Below are positions 1-8,007 of a stretch of 64,000 nucleotides of DNA, piece after piece. Made by a program: the position numbers and the translations under genes. Source of the DNA: Companilactobacillus zhachilii (GTDB lineage Bacteria > Bacillota > Bacilli > Lactobacillales > Lactobacillaceae); contig NZ_CP031933.2 of the NCBI RefSeq assembly GCF_003606365.2, forward strand, positions 2,480,001 through 2,544,000. Direction: 5' to 3'. How positions within the stretch are numbered: position 1 is the stretch's first letter; the number at the start of each line of letters is the position of its first letter. Under the pieces are notes generated by a model. That model made no database searches. It was given only the letters and a program-made list of their open reading frames with translations, and was not told the origin of the DNA.

Positions 1-456
1 TTTAATAAAATGACACCGGCTGGCTACAAAGCTATCGAACAAGAAATCGTCGAGTTGAAGAAACAACGTCCGCAAAAGATTAAAAATTTGGCTGCGGCGG
101 CAGCTTTAGGCGATCGTTCGGAAAACGCTGAATACACAACATCAAAACAAGAACTGGGCCGTTTAAATAGTCGTCTACACTACTTATCAAAACAGTTACA
201 GTATGCTGATGTCGTGGAGCCAGCAGATAATGACGTTTTGGATATAGGTAAATTTGTGACCATCGAATTCATGGATGATCACGATCAATTGACTTACCAA
301 ATGGTAGGCAAGCAAGAAGCTAACTTGGACCAAAAGAAAATATCATTTACATCGCCGATTGGCAAAGCATTAGACAAACATAAAGTTAATGATATCGTTA
401 CAGTTAATTCGCCGGCTGGGTCTTATCAAGTCAAAATCATTAAGATTTTTGTCTAA
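1..456 (+). CDS. GreA/GreB-family transcription elongation factor (5' end outside window)
   Basis: Transcript-cleavage factor that acts in the RNA polymerase secondary channel to rescue backtracked complexes. The N-terminal coiled coil is recognisable, with the family signature around LGDRSENAEY and conserved acidic and basic residues, followed by the FKBP-like C-terminal domain ending SPAGSYQVKI. The frame is open from base 1 (FNK before the first ATG at 10). Lactobacillus paralogues normally carry about 5-8 residues before this Met, so the true start probably lies upstream of the window. No ribosome site is visible before the ATG at 10. It is shorter and more divergent than canonical GreA, so it may be the secondary GreA paralogue common in lactobacilli. 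Confidence 0.85.
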   Translation, partial: FNKMTPAGYKAIEQEIVELKKQRPQKIKNLAAAAALGDRSENAEYTTSKQELGRLNSRLHYLSKQLQYADVVEPADNDVLDIGKFVTIEFMDDHDQLTYQMVGKQEANLDQKKISFTSPIGKALDKHKVNDIVTVNSPAGSYQVKIIKIFV

Positions 457-593
457 TAATTCAATTATTAAAAAATAAATAGGCTCTATACCAAATGTAA
501 GAAATCCGTTGTTTACATAGTGTTTTTCACATACCTTTCAAATTAAATGTCATGATATGAAAAAAATAATAGTCAAAACCAAATGACGACAGG

Positions 594-622
594 TATAATA
601 GTTCTATTAGTTTTTTAGGAGG
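594..622 (+). promoter_or_regulatory. Candidate -10 (TATAAT) and ribosome site for the EamA gene
   Basis: TATAAT lies at 594-599 and AGGAGG at 617-622, 9 bp before the ATG. No good -35 hexamer is seen 17 bp upstream of the -10, so the promoter call is tentative; the ribosome site is convincing. Confidence 0.45.
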
Positions 623-631
623 ATATTTTTA

Positions 632-1549
632 ATGGAAGAAAGTAAGAAGTTAGCCAAAAAAACTCTTGACCGAGGCTTTTGGTTAGCATTTTGTGCTTCT
701 GCTCTCTGGGGAATCTCTGGTACCGTTTTACAGGTTGTCGCAAAGAACCTCAATATTCCTGCCATGTGGTTTATTGCCACTAGAACAACTGTTGCAGGAA
801 TCATTTTATTAGCTGTTGGTCTAATTGTTTTACCAAAAAGTGAATTCTTCGCTGTCTTTAAAAATTGGAAAGATTTCTTAGTATTACTTAGTTTCGCAGT
901 TTTCGGACTGCTAGCTAATATGTTCACCTTCTTTCACGCTATTAAAACAGGTAATTCATCGACTGCTACGATTTTGCAGTACCTTTCACCACTTTTCATC
1001 ATGATTGGAGCAATCGTCTTTACTAAAAAGAAAACTTCACGTATCGATGTCATCTCCTTTGTACTTGCCTTAATTGGTGTTACATTGATGATCACTCGTG
1101 GAGACATCGGTCACTTATCAATTCCACTTATCTCAGTCATCTGGGGTATCGGTAGTGGTATCACAGCCGCCCTTTATGTAATTATTCCACAAACTTTGAT
1201 TGCTAAATACCACGGTATTTTAATTACCGGTTGGGGTATGTTGATTGCGGGTATCATTTCCAATTTCTTCAGCCCAATTTGGGTCAATCCACCTAAGATG
1301 GATACAGCAAGTATTCTAGGTATTGGTACCGTGATTTTACTTGGTACCGTTGGGGCATTCTTACTAATGGTTTTGAGTACTAAATATACAACGGCAGCTA
1401 TCATTAGTATCACTGACGCTGTTCAACCATTTACAACTTTAGTTCTAAGTATCATCTTCTTAAAATATGCTGTTAATATTCCAGAAGTTATCGGTGCTAT
1501 CGTTGTTGTTCTAGCAATTTATGTTCTAAATCGCTACGACGCAAATTAA
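632..1549 (+). CDS. EamA/DMT-family membrane transporter
   Basis: Ten-helix drug/metabolite-type transporter of the plasma membrane; the substrate cannot be deduced. The 305 residues match the family's usual length and form two EamA repeats. Repeat 1 begins near residue 15 (FWLAFCASALWGISG) and repeat 2 near residue 165 (LISVIWGIGSGITAALY). Membrane helices fill nearly the whole chain, with a positively charged KKKTSR loop near residue 130. The start is fixed by AGGAGG 9 bp upstream. It is monocistronic and followed at once by a hairpin terminator. Family assignment is firm, function is not. Confidence 0.85.
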   Translation: MEESKKLAKKTLDRGFWLAFCASALWGISGTVLQVVAKNLNIPAMWFIATRTTVAGIILLAVGLIVLPKSEFFAVFKNWKDFLVLLSFAVFGLLANMFTFFHAIKTGNSSTATILQYLSPLFIMIGAIVFTKKKTSRIDVISFVLALIGVTLMITRGDIGHLSIPLISVIWGIGSGITAALYVIIPQTLIAKYHGILITGWGMLIAGIISNFFSPIWVNPPKMDTASILGIGTVILLGTVGAFLLMVLSTKYTTAAIISITDAVQPFTTLVLSIIFLKYAVNIPEVIGAIVVVLAIYVLNRYDAN

Positions 1550-1555
1550 CTTCTA

Positions 1556-1587
1556 AGACGAAATCGTAATTGGTTTCGTCTTTTTAT
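1556..1587 (+). terminator. Rho-independent terminator of the EamA gene
   Basis: Arms AGACGAAA (1556-1563) and TTTCGTCT (1574-1581) followed by a T-rich run, 7 bp past the EamA stop codon. Confidence 0.8.
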
Positions 1588-1621
1588 TTGTTTTCATTCC
1601 GATAAAACCACCCCCCAAAGA

Positions 1622-1663
1622 GAAAAAGAGACTCCAAGCTGATTATTCAACTTGGAGTCTCTT
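1622..1663 (-). terminator. Terminator of the 29-codon ORF
   Basis: Arms of 13 bp (AAGAGACTCCAAG at 1626-1638 and its exact complement at 1651-1663) are followed, reading the minus strand, by TTTTT (1623-1627 on plus are A). It lies 20 bp past the stop codon of the small minus-strand ORF, giving a transcript of roughly 190 nt. Confidence 0.8.
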
Positions 1664-1682
1664 GTCATATCCGTTAGTCCAA

Positions 1683-1772
1683 TTATGAATTAGTTGGTAG
1701 GCGTATCACAAGGTCCAAGCCGTGTTGTAAAACAACGATCATCAAATACATAATTAGTAAAATAATAAACAT
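1683..1772 (-). CDS. 29-aa hydrophobic peptide, possible type I toxin-like protein
   Basis: Short ORF beginning MFIILLIMYLMIVVLQ and ending in a charged/polar tail (LVIRLPTNS). One membrane helix covers residues 2-16. A strong GGGAGG ribosome site sits 8 bp before the ATG. A near-consensus promoter (1824-1852) and a 13-bp terminator hairpin bound it as a compact single-gene transcript. This build (tiny hydrophobic peptide, strong promoter, own terminator) is that of type I toxin mRNAs, but I do not recognise the peptide as Fst, Ldr or TxpA. No antisense antitoxin promoter was identified with confidence. It could equally be a small membrane-protein regulator. Confidence 0.55.
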   Translation of the reverse strand: MFIILLIMYLMIVVLQHGLDLVIRLPTNS

Positions 1773-1823
1773 TGTGACTGCCTCCCTTCAAAATTAAATT
1801 AAGATTAGATTTAAATTGTGCTA

Positions 1824-1852
1824 ATCATATAATCATCTAGACATTTTGTCAA
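1824..1852 (-). promoter_or_regulatory. Near-consensus sigma-A promoter for the 29-aa ORF
   Basis: On the minus strand TTGACA (1847-1852), a 17-bp spacer, then TATGAT (1824-1829). The expected start near 1817 leaves about a 45-nt leader before the ATG at 1772. Confidence 0.8.
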
Positions 1853-2153
1853 TAAAAAACATTAATTGGTTAAAAAGTGCTATTCTGGCAACATTTTAAT
1901 CAACTTTCAAATTCATTTATTTCAATGCTGCCACATCATTCTTGTCTAATTTAATTCTAATCTAAGCAAAATTGATACCTATAGTAATTGGCTGAGCTCA
2001 AAATAAATAACTTTAGACATCAGTGACATTATAATAATGCTGAAAATTGTTCAGGGATTTTATTGCTGTCTTGATAGGGTTCTGGAAAACTATGCTATTA
2101 AAATATTTATCCGTATCAGAGTAGATTCTTATCGGACTATTTTGAAGACAGAC

Positions 2154-2189
2154 CCTAGCCGGAAAGAGCAAGAGATTTTGGAGGTGGCA
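2154..2189 (+). repeat. Family A repeat, collapsed copy A1 (outer ends only)
   Basis: CTAGCCGGAAAGAGCAAG is joined directly to GGAGGTGGCA. These are the two outer ends of the family A element with the internal hairpins missing. It is the only family A trace before 23 kb. Confidence 0.7.
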
Positions 2190-2329
2190 TATTTAACTAG
2201 TACCACTCGTATAATTTTATAAATTACTACTTTCTTTTCTACAAATTTGCGTTAAACTTAATATCAATTAATTATTAGAGAAAATTAATAATCTTATAGT
2301 TTTCTAATAATAAAGAAAGAGGGATTGTA

Positions 2330-3337
2330 ATGAAAATTTTCCTATATGGAATTCGTGAAGACGAAAAAGGTTACTTAACAGAATGGACTGATGTTCACCC
2401 CGAGATACAAATAGCCTATACTGACAAGTTTTTGAATACTGAAACAGTTGATCTAGCTAAAGGGTATGACGGTGTCGTAACGCTCCAAATGCAAGCATAT
2501 TCTCGTGACGCTTTACAGAAATTGCATGATTTCGGCATCAGTAAAATTTCTGTACGTAATGTAGGTTTGGACGGATTCGACTTCCAGGATCTTCGCGACC
2601 TAGACTTTTCATTAACTAACGTTCCCGTATACTCACCTAATGCCATTGCCGAGCACACAACCAGTTTGATTTTACGTTTACTTCGCCGAGTACCTGAATT
2701 TGATAAGAAATTTAATAATGCTGATTACAGCTGGTTCCCTACTATTGGCGAAGAAATCAATGGCAAAACTGTTGGTATCATCGGTACCGGCCATATCGGT
2801 TCCGTGGTAGCTCGTATTATGCAGGCTATGGGTGCTAAGGTTATTGCTTATGATATTAAGCGTAATCCATATTTAGAAAATCTCGGCATTTATGTTGATT
2901 CATTGGATGAGGTACTAAAACAAGCTGATATTTTGACACTTCACACTCCACTGGCTAAAAAGGACATTCATATGATTGATGCCGCTGCGATTGCTAAAAT
3001 GAAAAATGGTGTCGTTATTATCAATGCTGCTCGTGGAGCTTTAATTGATACAGATGCCTTAATTGCAGGACTAGACAGTGGCAAGGTCGGTGGCGCTGGA
3101 TTGGATGTTTTGGAGAGTGAAAATGACGTTTTCCAAAAGAAATTCAAGAGTATCGATGACGTTAAAGATCCACAATTCAAAGCATTAATTAATCGCGATA
3201 ACGTAATTATCACACCACATACGGCTTTCTACACGACAACTGCCGTTCATAATATGGTTTTTGACTCTCTGACTGATAATCTAGCCATGTTAGAAGGAAA
3301 AGAACCTAAATATCCAGTTGATATATCTGAAGATTAA
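2330..3337 (+). CDS. D-2-hydroxyacid dehydrogenase (D-lactate dehydrogenase family), copy 1
   Basis: NAD-dependent reduction of a 2-oxo acid such as pyruvate to the D-hydroxy acid in the cytoplasm. All family marks are present: Rossmann GTGHIG at residues 152-157, Asp175 at the end of beta-2 (NAD preference), catalytic Arg235 in NAARG, Glu264 and His297 in TPHTAFYT. At 335 aa it has normal length. AGAGGGATT precedes the ATG. A paralogue with the same catalytic positions follows 184 bp later, but an intervening strong terminator means the two are separately transcribed. Which one makes D-lactate and which acts on branched 2-oxo acids (hydroxyisocaproate-type) cannot be settled by eye. Confidence 0.85.
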   Translation: MKIFLYGIREDEKGYLTEWTDVHPEIQIAYTDKFLNTETVDLAKGYDGVVTLQMQAYSRDALQKLHDFGISKISVRNVGLDGFDFQDLRDLDFSLTNVPVYSPNAIAEHTTSLILRLLRRVPEFDKKFNNADYSWFPTIGEEINGKTVGIIGTGHIGSVVARIMQAMGAKVIAYDIKRNPYLENLGIYVDSLDEVLKQADILTLHTPLAKKDIHMIDAAAIAKMKNGVVIINAARGALIDTDALIAGLDSGKVGGAGLDVLESENDVFQKKFKSIDDVKDPQFKALINRDNVIITPHTAFYTTTAVHNMVFDSLTDNLAMLEGKEPKYPVDISED

Positions 3338-3355
3338 TATCTTTAATAAAAACCC

Positions 3356-3400
3356 AAACAAGGACAGTAATTCAAAATAGGATTACTGTCCTTGTTTATT
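3356..3400 (+). terminator. Rho-independent terminator after D-hydroxyacid dehydrogenase copy 1
   Basis: Sixteen-base arms built on AACAAGGACAGTAAT and its complement (3356-3371 / 3382-3397) with A-rich and T-rich flanks. It may work in both directions. Confidence 0.85.
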
Positions 3401-3521
3401 TTTCTCTAACATTGCCCTCCAAAATAAGAATCATGTTGTTTTAGTAGTTTACTTTTGAAGCGGTTTCTATTTTCTGCTTTAATAAAGTTATACAGGTTCT
3501 ATTTAAGGAGGAACACAACTA

Positions 3522-4526
3522 ATGAAAATATTTGCATACGGAATTCGTGAAGATGAACAACCCGCTCTAAAGAAATGGCAAGCAGCCCATCCAGATGTTG
3601 AAGTAGCCTTTACAGAATACACTTTAACTGCTGATTCAGCACATCTTGCTGAAGGTAGTAACGGCGTTGTAACGCTACAAACATCACCATATACACGTGA
3701 GGCTTTAGAAGTTCTTCACCAATTAGGTATTAAATATATTTCAATTCGTAATGTTGGCTTTGATAACTTTGAATTTAAAGATTTAAATGATTTAGATTTC
3801 ACTCTAACAAACGTACCCGTTTATTCACCAAACGCAATCGCTGAACATGCTGTAATCTTGATGGGTCGCCTACTTCGTCGTGTTCCTGAATTTGATCAAA
3901 AGATGGACAACGGTGATTTCACATGGTCCCCAACAATCGGTAAAGAATATCGTGAACAAACAATTGGTGTCGTTGGTACTGGTCATATTGGGCGTGTTGT
4001 TATTCAAATACTTCAAGGCTTTGGAGCTAAAGTAGTTGCCTATGATGTTTACCATAATCCTGATATTGAAAAACAAGGATTGTATGTTGATAGTTTGGAA
4101 GAATTATACAAACAATCAGATATCATTACCCTACACGTACCATTATTCGACAGTAATAAGTATATGATCAACGATGAAGCCATTGCTCAAATGAAAGATG
4201 GCGTTTATATCATCAACTGTGCTCGTGGTGAATTAATTGATACTGATGCACTTATTAAAGGCCTAGATAGCGGCAAAATTGGCGGTGCTGGACTTGATGT
4301 TTTAGACGACGAAAATTCAGTCTTCGGTAAAGTTTGGAGTAGCGTAGACAATATTCCTAATGAAAAAATCCGTAATCTTGCTAAACGACTAAACGTTATC
4401 ATCACACCACACAGTGCTTTCTATACCGAAACAGCCATTCACAACATGATCACAACTTCTTTTGATTCCAACTTGGCATTGATTGAAGGCAAGAAGCCAC
4501 AAAACATTGTTGATACACACAAATAG
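3522..4526 (+). CDS. D-2-hydroxyacid dehydrogenase (D-lactate dehydrogenase family), copy 2
   Basis: Second NAD-dependent D-2-hydroxyacid dehydrogenase of 334 aa, colinear with its upstream neighbour without gaps: GTGHIG at 152-157, Asp175, Arg235 in NCARG, Glu264 and His297. The start follows AAGGAGG by 9 bp. The two copies differ at many positions but keep identical spacing, indicating an old tandem duplication rather than a recent one. Codon choice is somewhat less CG-rich than in copy 1. It resembles D-lactate dehydrogenase in REDE near the N terminus and YSPNAIAEH at residues 101-109. The natural 2-oxo acid is not decided by the sequence. Confidence 0.85.
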   Translation: MKIFAYGIREDEQPALKKWQAAHPDVEVAFTEYTLTADSAHLAEGSNGVVTLQTSPYTREALEVLHQLGIKYISIRNVGFDNFEFKDLNDLDFTLTNVPVYSPNAIAEHAVILMGRLLRRVPEFDQKMDNGDFTWSPTIGKEYREQTIGVVGTGHIGRVVIQILQGFGAKVVAYDVYHNPDIEKQGLYVDSLEELYKQSDIITLHVPLFDSNKYMINDEAIAQMKDGVYIINCARGELIDTDALIKGLDSGKIGGAGLDVLDDENSVFGKVWSSVDNIPNEKIRNLAKRLNVIITPHSAFYTETAIHNMITTSFDSNLALIEGKKPQNIVDTHK

Positions 4527-4571
4527 TTTCCAGATAAATGAGTTCTGAAAAGAAAAAATATAATTTATTTT

Positions 4572-4610
4572 GTAAACGCATTTGACAAACCCAAAATCAT
4601 GGTGTAAATT
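4572..4610 (+). promoter_or_regulatory. Promoter of the T-box/metE-like unit with partial cre-like overlap
   Basis: TTGACA (4582-4587), 17-bp spacer, TAAATT (4605-4610). TGTAAACGCATTTG just upstream resembles a CcpA cre site but misses the last conserved bases; I would not rely on it. Confidence 0.6.
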
Positions 4611-4647
4611 TATCACCAATCAAATAATTAAAACTTATTTAATCTAA

Positions 4648-4908
4648 TTAGACGTTGAAGAGAAGAGTAAGTTGACGAGTAGTTTGAAGAGTGACCGTTA
4701 GATAGTGAAAAGGCGGAACGAAAGTTAACTGAAGATGAGCTTGGAGTCTTACCTCGGTGAAAGCCAAAGGTACGCAAGGATGCGATATCATCCCGGACAT
4801 GTTAGTGTCGTTGAGGTATTTTGTGTGAGCAAAGTACAAATTAGGGTGGTACCACGGTAATCGTCCCTACATTGCAGAGAAATTCTGTACATGTAGGGGC
4901 GATTTTTT
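4648..4908 (+). promoter_or_regulatory. T-box riboswitch, probably methionine-specific
   Basis: tRNA-sensing leader. The T-box core AGGGTGGTACCACG is at 4843-4856. The terminator pairs 4861-4871 with 4891-4902, followed by six T. In stem I the AGTA motif is at 4666-4669 and the helix AGTTGAC (4670-4676) pairs with GTTAACT (4724-4730). The bulge 3' of that helix reads GAAGATGAG, putting ATG (4735-4737, methionine) in the specifier position followed by a purine. This agrees with the downstream methionine-synthase-like gene. Uncharged tRNA-Met should stabilise the antiterminator. Confidence 0.9.
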
Positions 4909-5026
4909 AGTTGCTCTTAGTGGCTGTGCCACCAAGAGCAACTAATGAGATTGAACGAAGTTCAAACTCTTTGCGACTGGTAAACAGCCACTTAGAGCAA
5001 CTTATGGGAGCGACTAACTGTCGCTC
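4908..5026 (+). promoter_or_regulatory. Structured leader segment between the T-box terminator and the metE-like gene
   Basis: The segment 4908-4925 (GTTGCTCTTAGTGGCTG) pairs with CACCAAGAGCAACTA (4930-4944) as a tight hairpin. It can instead pair with CAGCCACTTAGAGCAACT (4985-5002) with one mismatch. A third hairpin GAGCGAC/GTCGCTC follows at 5008-5026. Two mutually exclusive pairings upstream of a ribosome site suggest a second control layer; that is inference. The remaining 120 bp to the gene shows nothing further. Confidence 0.45.
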
Positions 5027-5147
5027 GTATATTCCGCTTTCCTACGATTGCTCTACCTTCCTTGCCCTTCACACTCACACTAACTCTTCACTACCACCAA
5101 CAAATCAAAAGATTAAATAAGCCCAAACCCTGAGGAGGATTTACACT

Positions 5148-6281
5148 ATGACAACAACAAACACAACAACTAAAATCGGATTCCAACACGTCGGAAGTTT
5201 TCTACGACCTGAAGCACTTAAACAAGCTCGAGCAGATTTCGAAAATGGAAAAATAAATCACGAAGAACTACGAGAAGTTGAAAATAATGAAATCGAAAAA
5301 CTAATTAACCAACAAAAAGACGCTGGACTTGATTACGCTACTGACGGAGAATTTCGTCGTTCATATTGGCACCTCGACTTCTTCTGGGGCTTTGAAGGTA
5401 TTAAGCACACCCACATTGGCGAAGGCTATGACTTTTCCAACGGCCGTTCGCGTGATGATACCGCCGTTTTAACCGATAAGATCAGTTTCAACGCTGACAC
5501 ACATCCCTTCATTCAAGATTTCAAATTCACTAAATCTATTACTGACAAAATTGGTGGCATTCTTCCCAAACAAACCATCCCTGCTCCCGCTCAGCTTTAC
5601 CGTGAATTGACTCGTGGCAAAAACCTCGACGCCTTAAACCGCATTTATCCAGACAAACAGGAATTCTACAATGATGTTGAAAAAGCTTATCACGATGCCA
5701 TTTTGGCTTTTTACCACGAAGGTACTCGTGTCATTCAACTAGACGATTGCTCATGGGGACGATTATTAGACAAGAAATTTCTTGCATCTGATGAAGGCAA
5801 AAAGCTTGTGGCTGAAAACGTCCAAGATATTTATCTAGAGTTAAACAACGGTGCCATCGCTGACCTACCAGATGATCTAACCATTAATACACATATCTGC
5901 CGTGGTAACTTCCATTCATCATTCCTCTTCTCTGGTGGCTACGATAATGTTGCTGACAACCTCTTTGGACAAGAAAACGTTGATACATACTTCCTAGAAT
6001 ACGATTCTAAACGTGCTGGTAGTTTTGCACCATTAGCAAAAGTCTCCGGAGATAAAAAGGTCGTCTTAGGACTAATTACCTCTAAAGACGGAAAGCTAGA
6101 AGATCGTCAAGATATCATCGACCGCATTCACGAAGCCAGTCAATATCTACCATTAGACCGTCTCTGGTTATCAACCCAATGTGGATTTGCCTCTACTGAA
6201 GAAGGAAACATTATCACACCTGAACAACAGTGGGAAAAACTGGCATTAGTTAAATCCATCATTGACGAAGTTTTGGGATAG
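5148..6281 (+). CDS. MetE C-terminal-domain methyltransferase (YxjG/YxjH type)
   Basis: Cobalamin-independent methionine synthase family, short form carrying only the catalytic barrel (377 aa versus about 750 for full MetE). It should transfer a methyl group to homocysteine, although the donor for these short proteins is not firmly established. Zinc ligands are visible as His249 and Cys251 (THIC) and Cys345 (TQCGF), with the acidic LEYD near 283-286. AGGAGG precedes the ATG. Control by an upstream Met T-box supports a methionine role. A degraded copy of codons about 268-296 lies at 17929-18016. Confidence 0.85.
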   Translation: MTTTNTTTKIGFQHVGSFLRPEALKQARADFENGKINHEELREVENNEIEKLINQQKDAGLDYATDGEFRRSYWHLDFFWGFEGIKHTHIGEGYDFSNGRSRDDTAVLTDKISFNADTHPFIQDFKFTKSITDKIGGILPKQTIPAPAQLYRELTRGKNLDALNRIYPDKQEFYNDVEKAYHDAILAFYHEGTRVIQLDDCSWGRLLDKKFLASDEGKKLVAENVQDIYLELNNGAIADLPDDLTINTHICRGNFHSSFLFSGGYDNVADNLFGQENVDTYFLEYDSKRAGSFAPLAKVSGDKKVVLGLITSKDGKLEDRQDIIDRIHEASQYLPLDRLWLSTQCGFASTEEGNIITPEQQWEKLALVKSIIDEVLG

Positions 6282-6306
6282 CCCAACATAATACATTAAA
6301 ACTAGA

Positions 6307-6470
6307 GAGTGGGACAAAACATGCTCAGCTTTCGAGCATTAAAGCAAATAGCGCCAGTAATCCGATTTTGGATTGCTGGCGCTATTTGTTTTAAGCGGAA
6401 AAAGCTATGTTTTGTTCCACGTTTATGCTACATACTCAAAGACAATAATAGTTTTGTCCCAACCTCTTTT
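6307..6470 (+). repeat. Family B repeat, copy B1 (full, forward)
   Basis: Starts GAGTGGGACAAAACATG. It has an inner hairpin of 13-bp arms (AGCGCCAGTAATCC/GGATTGCTGGCGCT) inside an outer stem GTGGGACAAAAC/GTTTTGTTCCAC. A tail follows that ends GTTTTGTCCCA, which could replace the outer 3' arm. Confidence 0.8.
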
Positions 6471-6531
6471 TGATGAATATATATGCTGAAACTAAATATA
6501 CTTAGACACGCCTTGCACAATTAATTTTTTA

Positions 6532-7173
6532 TTATCTGAGCCAATCACTAACTTGCTTATCAGCATGATCAACTTTATTTCCATCAATTACCAATGCCGG
6601 TGTAAAAGTATTATTAACCGCACCTTGTTGTCTTAGAACTTCTTTAACCACTTGAACACTATCGCCCTGTCCATAGCCACCTTCGCTCATAAAAGGCGCA
6701 ATCTTCTTGCCTGACAATTGACGACCATAAGTGTTTAAAAACGAGTGCATTGGGTGTGATAATGTCATTGCCCAAATTGGATATCCTAAGTAAACCGTTT
6801 TGTATTGGTCAAGATTAGGTAATTCCATATCTAATTCTGGATAATCCATATTCTCACGTTCAAAATTTGCTCGTGCCAATGTCTTTGGATAATTACTTGG
6901 GTAAGGATTTTTTACAGTAATTTCCAAAATGTCAGCATTAATTTCCTTTTCAATCTTGCTTGCCAACAACTCAGTGCTGCCTGATCTTGAAAAGTAAATA
7001 ATAATATTTTCGGCTGAATCAGTTAACTTTCTAGTCGGCCGATTACTTTTATTAGTGTCCATCCCATCAGAAGTTGTTCCTGCACCATTACGCCATTCAA
7101 TGCTAGCTTTTCCTAATTGATAAGCAGTGATTTTTTGTCCATCAATTGTTGCATCTTGAAATTTATTATTCAA
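6532..7173 (-). CDS. Flavodoxin-fold FMN protein with N-terminal extension
   Basis: Likely FMN-dependent electron carrier or quinone/NAD(P)H reductase. The flavodoxin core starts with IIIYFSRSGSTELLA (phosphate-binding loop S-R-S-G-S-T) after about 60 residues of unassigned N-terminal sequence, and continues with YLGYPIWAMTLSHP. Start choice: a longer frame begins at TTG 7188, but that codon overlaps the only ribosome site (GGAGGA, 7181-7186); the in-frame TTG at 7173 has proper spacing, giving 213 aa. It is the last gene of a three-gene unit behind glucose dehydrogenase (about 25 bp gap). The N-terminal extension is unusual for simple flavodoxins. Confidence 0.8.
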   Translation of the reverse strand: MNNKFQDATIDGQKITAYQLGKASIEWRNGAGTTSDGMDTNKSNRPTRKLTDSAENIIIYFSRSGSTELLASKIEKEINADILEITVKNPYPSNYPKTLARANFERENMDYPELDMELPNLDQYKTVYLGYPIWAMTLSHPMHSFLNTYGRQLSGKKIAPFMSEGGYGQGDSVQVVKEVLRQQGAVNNTFTPALVIDGNKVDHADKQVSDWLR

Positions 7174-7197
7174 TTTCGTATCCTCCAATTAATTAAA

Positions 7198-7983
7198 TTA
7201 TCCTTGGCCATTCATAAATGCTGGGTACAATGTCATACCGCCATCAATGAATAACGTGACACCTGTAACATAACTTGATTCATCAGATGCTAACCAAGCG
7301 GCTCCAGCAGCTACTTCTTCAGGTTTTCCAATTCTGTCCATTGGAACCATTGAAACTGTTTGGTCATATTGTTCTTTATCCGCAAACTTCTTTGCATTGA
7401 TTGGCGTATTGATAGCCCCAGGTCCAATTGCATTAACACGTACGCCGTCTTTGGCATATTCCATGGCAATAGTCTTAGTGAACATCTTTACCCCACCTTT
7501 AGCAGCTGCATAGCTTGAGAATGTTGGCCATGGAATTTGTTCATGAACTGATGACATATTAATGATATTGCCCTTTTTGCCATGTTCTTTAAAGTAATTT
7601 AAAGCTGTCTTCGAACCTAAGAAAACACCCGTTTGATCAATTGAAATAACACGGTTCCAATCTTCCAATGATAATTCGTGGGTTGGTGATTTTATTTCCA
7701 TGCCAGCATTGTTAACCCAGACATCCAAATCACCGAAGTTATCGACTGCTGCTTTTAGTAATGCGTTATTACCTTCTTCAGTAGCAACATTGGCTTGAAC
7801 GATAACTGCCTTACCACCATTTTGTTCAACTTTATCAGCAGCCTCTTGTGCACCTTTAGCATCACTGTTGTAATTAATAACGACAGACATATGCTCTTTA
7901 CCAAAACGTTCTGAAATTGCTGTTCCAATTCCTTTTGAACCACCTGTAATTACTGCCACTCTGTTTTTAAGATCTTCATACAT
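7198..7983 (-). CDS. gdh: Glucose 1-dehydrogenase (SDR family)
   Basis: Oxidises beta-D-glucose to gluconolactone with NAD(P). The 261-aa product has the exact length of Bacillus glucose dehydrogenases and reads like them throughout: TGGSKGIG nucleotide motif, NNAG, catalytic Ser/Tyr/Lys in NMSSVHEQIPWP and SSYAAAKGG, and the C-terminal DGGMTLYPAF. A longer frame to 7998 starts at a TTG inside the ribosome site, so ATG 7983 is chosen. Its upstream neighbour encodes a GlcU-type glucose uptake protein, the same pairing as the Bacillus glcU-gdh operon. The unit is probably governed by the LysR-type box at 8956-8970. Confidence 0.9.
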   Translation of the reverse strand: MYEDLKNRVAVITGGSKGIGTAISERFGKEHMSVVINYNSDAKGAQEAADKVEQNGGKAVIVQANVATEEGNNALLKAAVDNFGDLDVWVNNAGMEIKSPTHELSLEDWNRVISIDQTGVFLGSKTALNYFKEHGKKGNIINMSSVHEQIPWPTFSSYAAAKGGVKMFTKTIAMEYAKDGVRVNAIGPGAINTPINAKKFADKEQYDQTVSMVPMDRIGKPEEVAAGAAWLASDESSYVTGVTLFIDGGMTLYPAFMNGQG

Positions 7984-8007
7984 AATAAATTCCTCCAAAT
8001 TTGTTTT

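Noticed and set aside
2037..2222. Open frame of 61 codons
   Set aside because: No ribosome site, contains collapsed repeat A1, composition like non-coding DNA.
4572..4585. cre site in the T-box promoter
   Set aside because: TGTAAACGCATTTG misses the final conserved CA of the cre consensus, and a plain TTGACA promoter explains the region.
4911..5120. Open frame of 69 codons after the T-box terminator
   Set aside because: No ribosome site; it spans the alternative hairpins of the leader, and its sequence is low-complexity Ser/Thr.
6411..6430. TGTTCCACGT in family B copies as a parS half-site
   Set aside because: Ten bases match ParB sites, but the rest (TTATGC) does not, and the match is explained by the outer-stem sequence.
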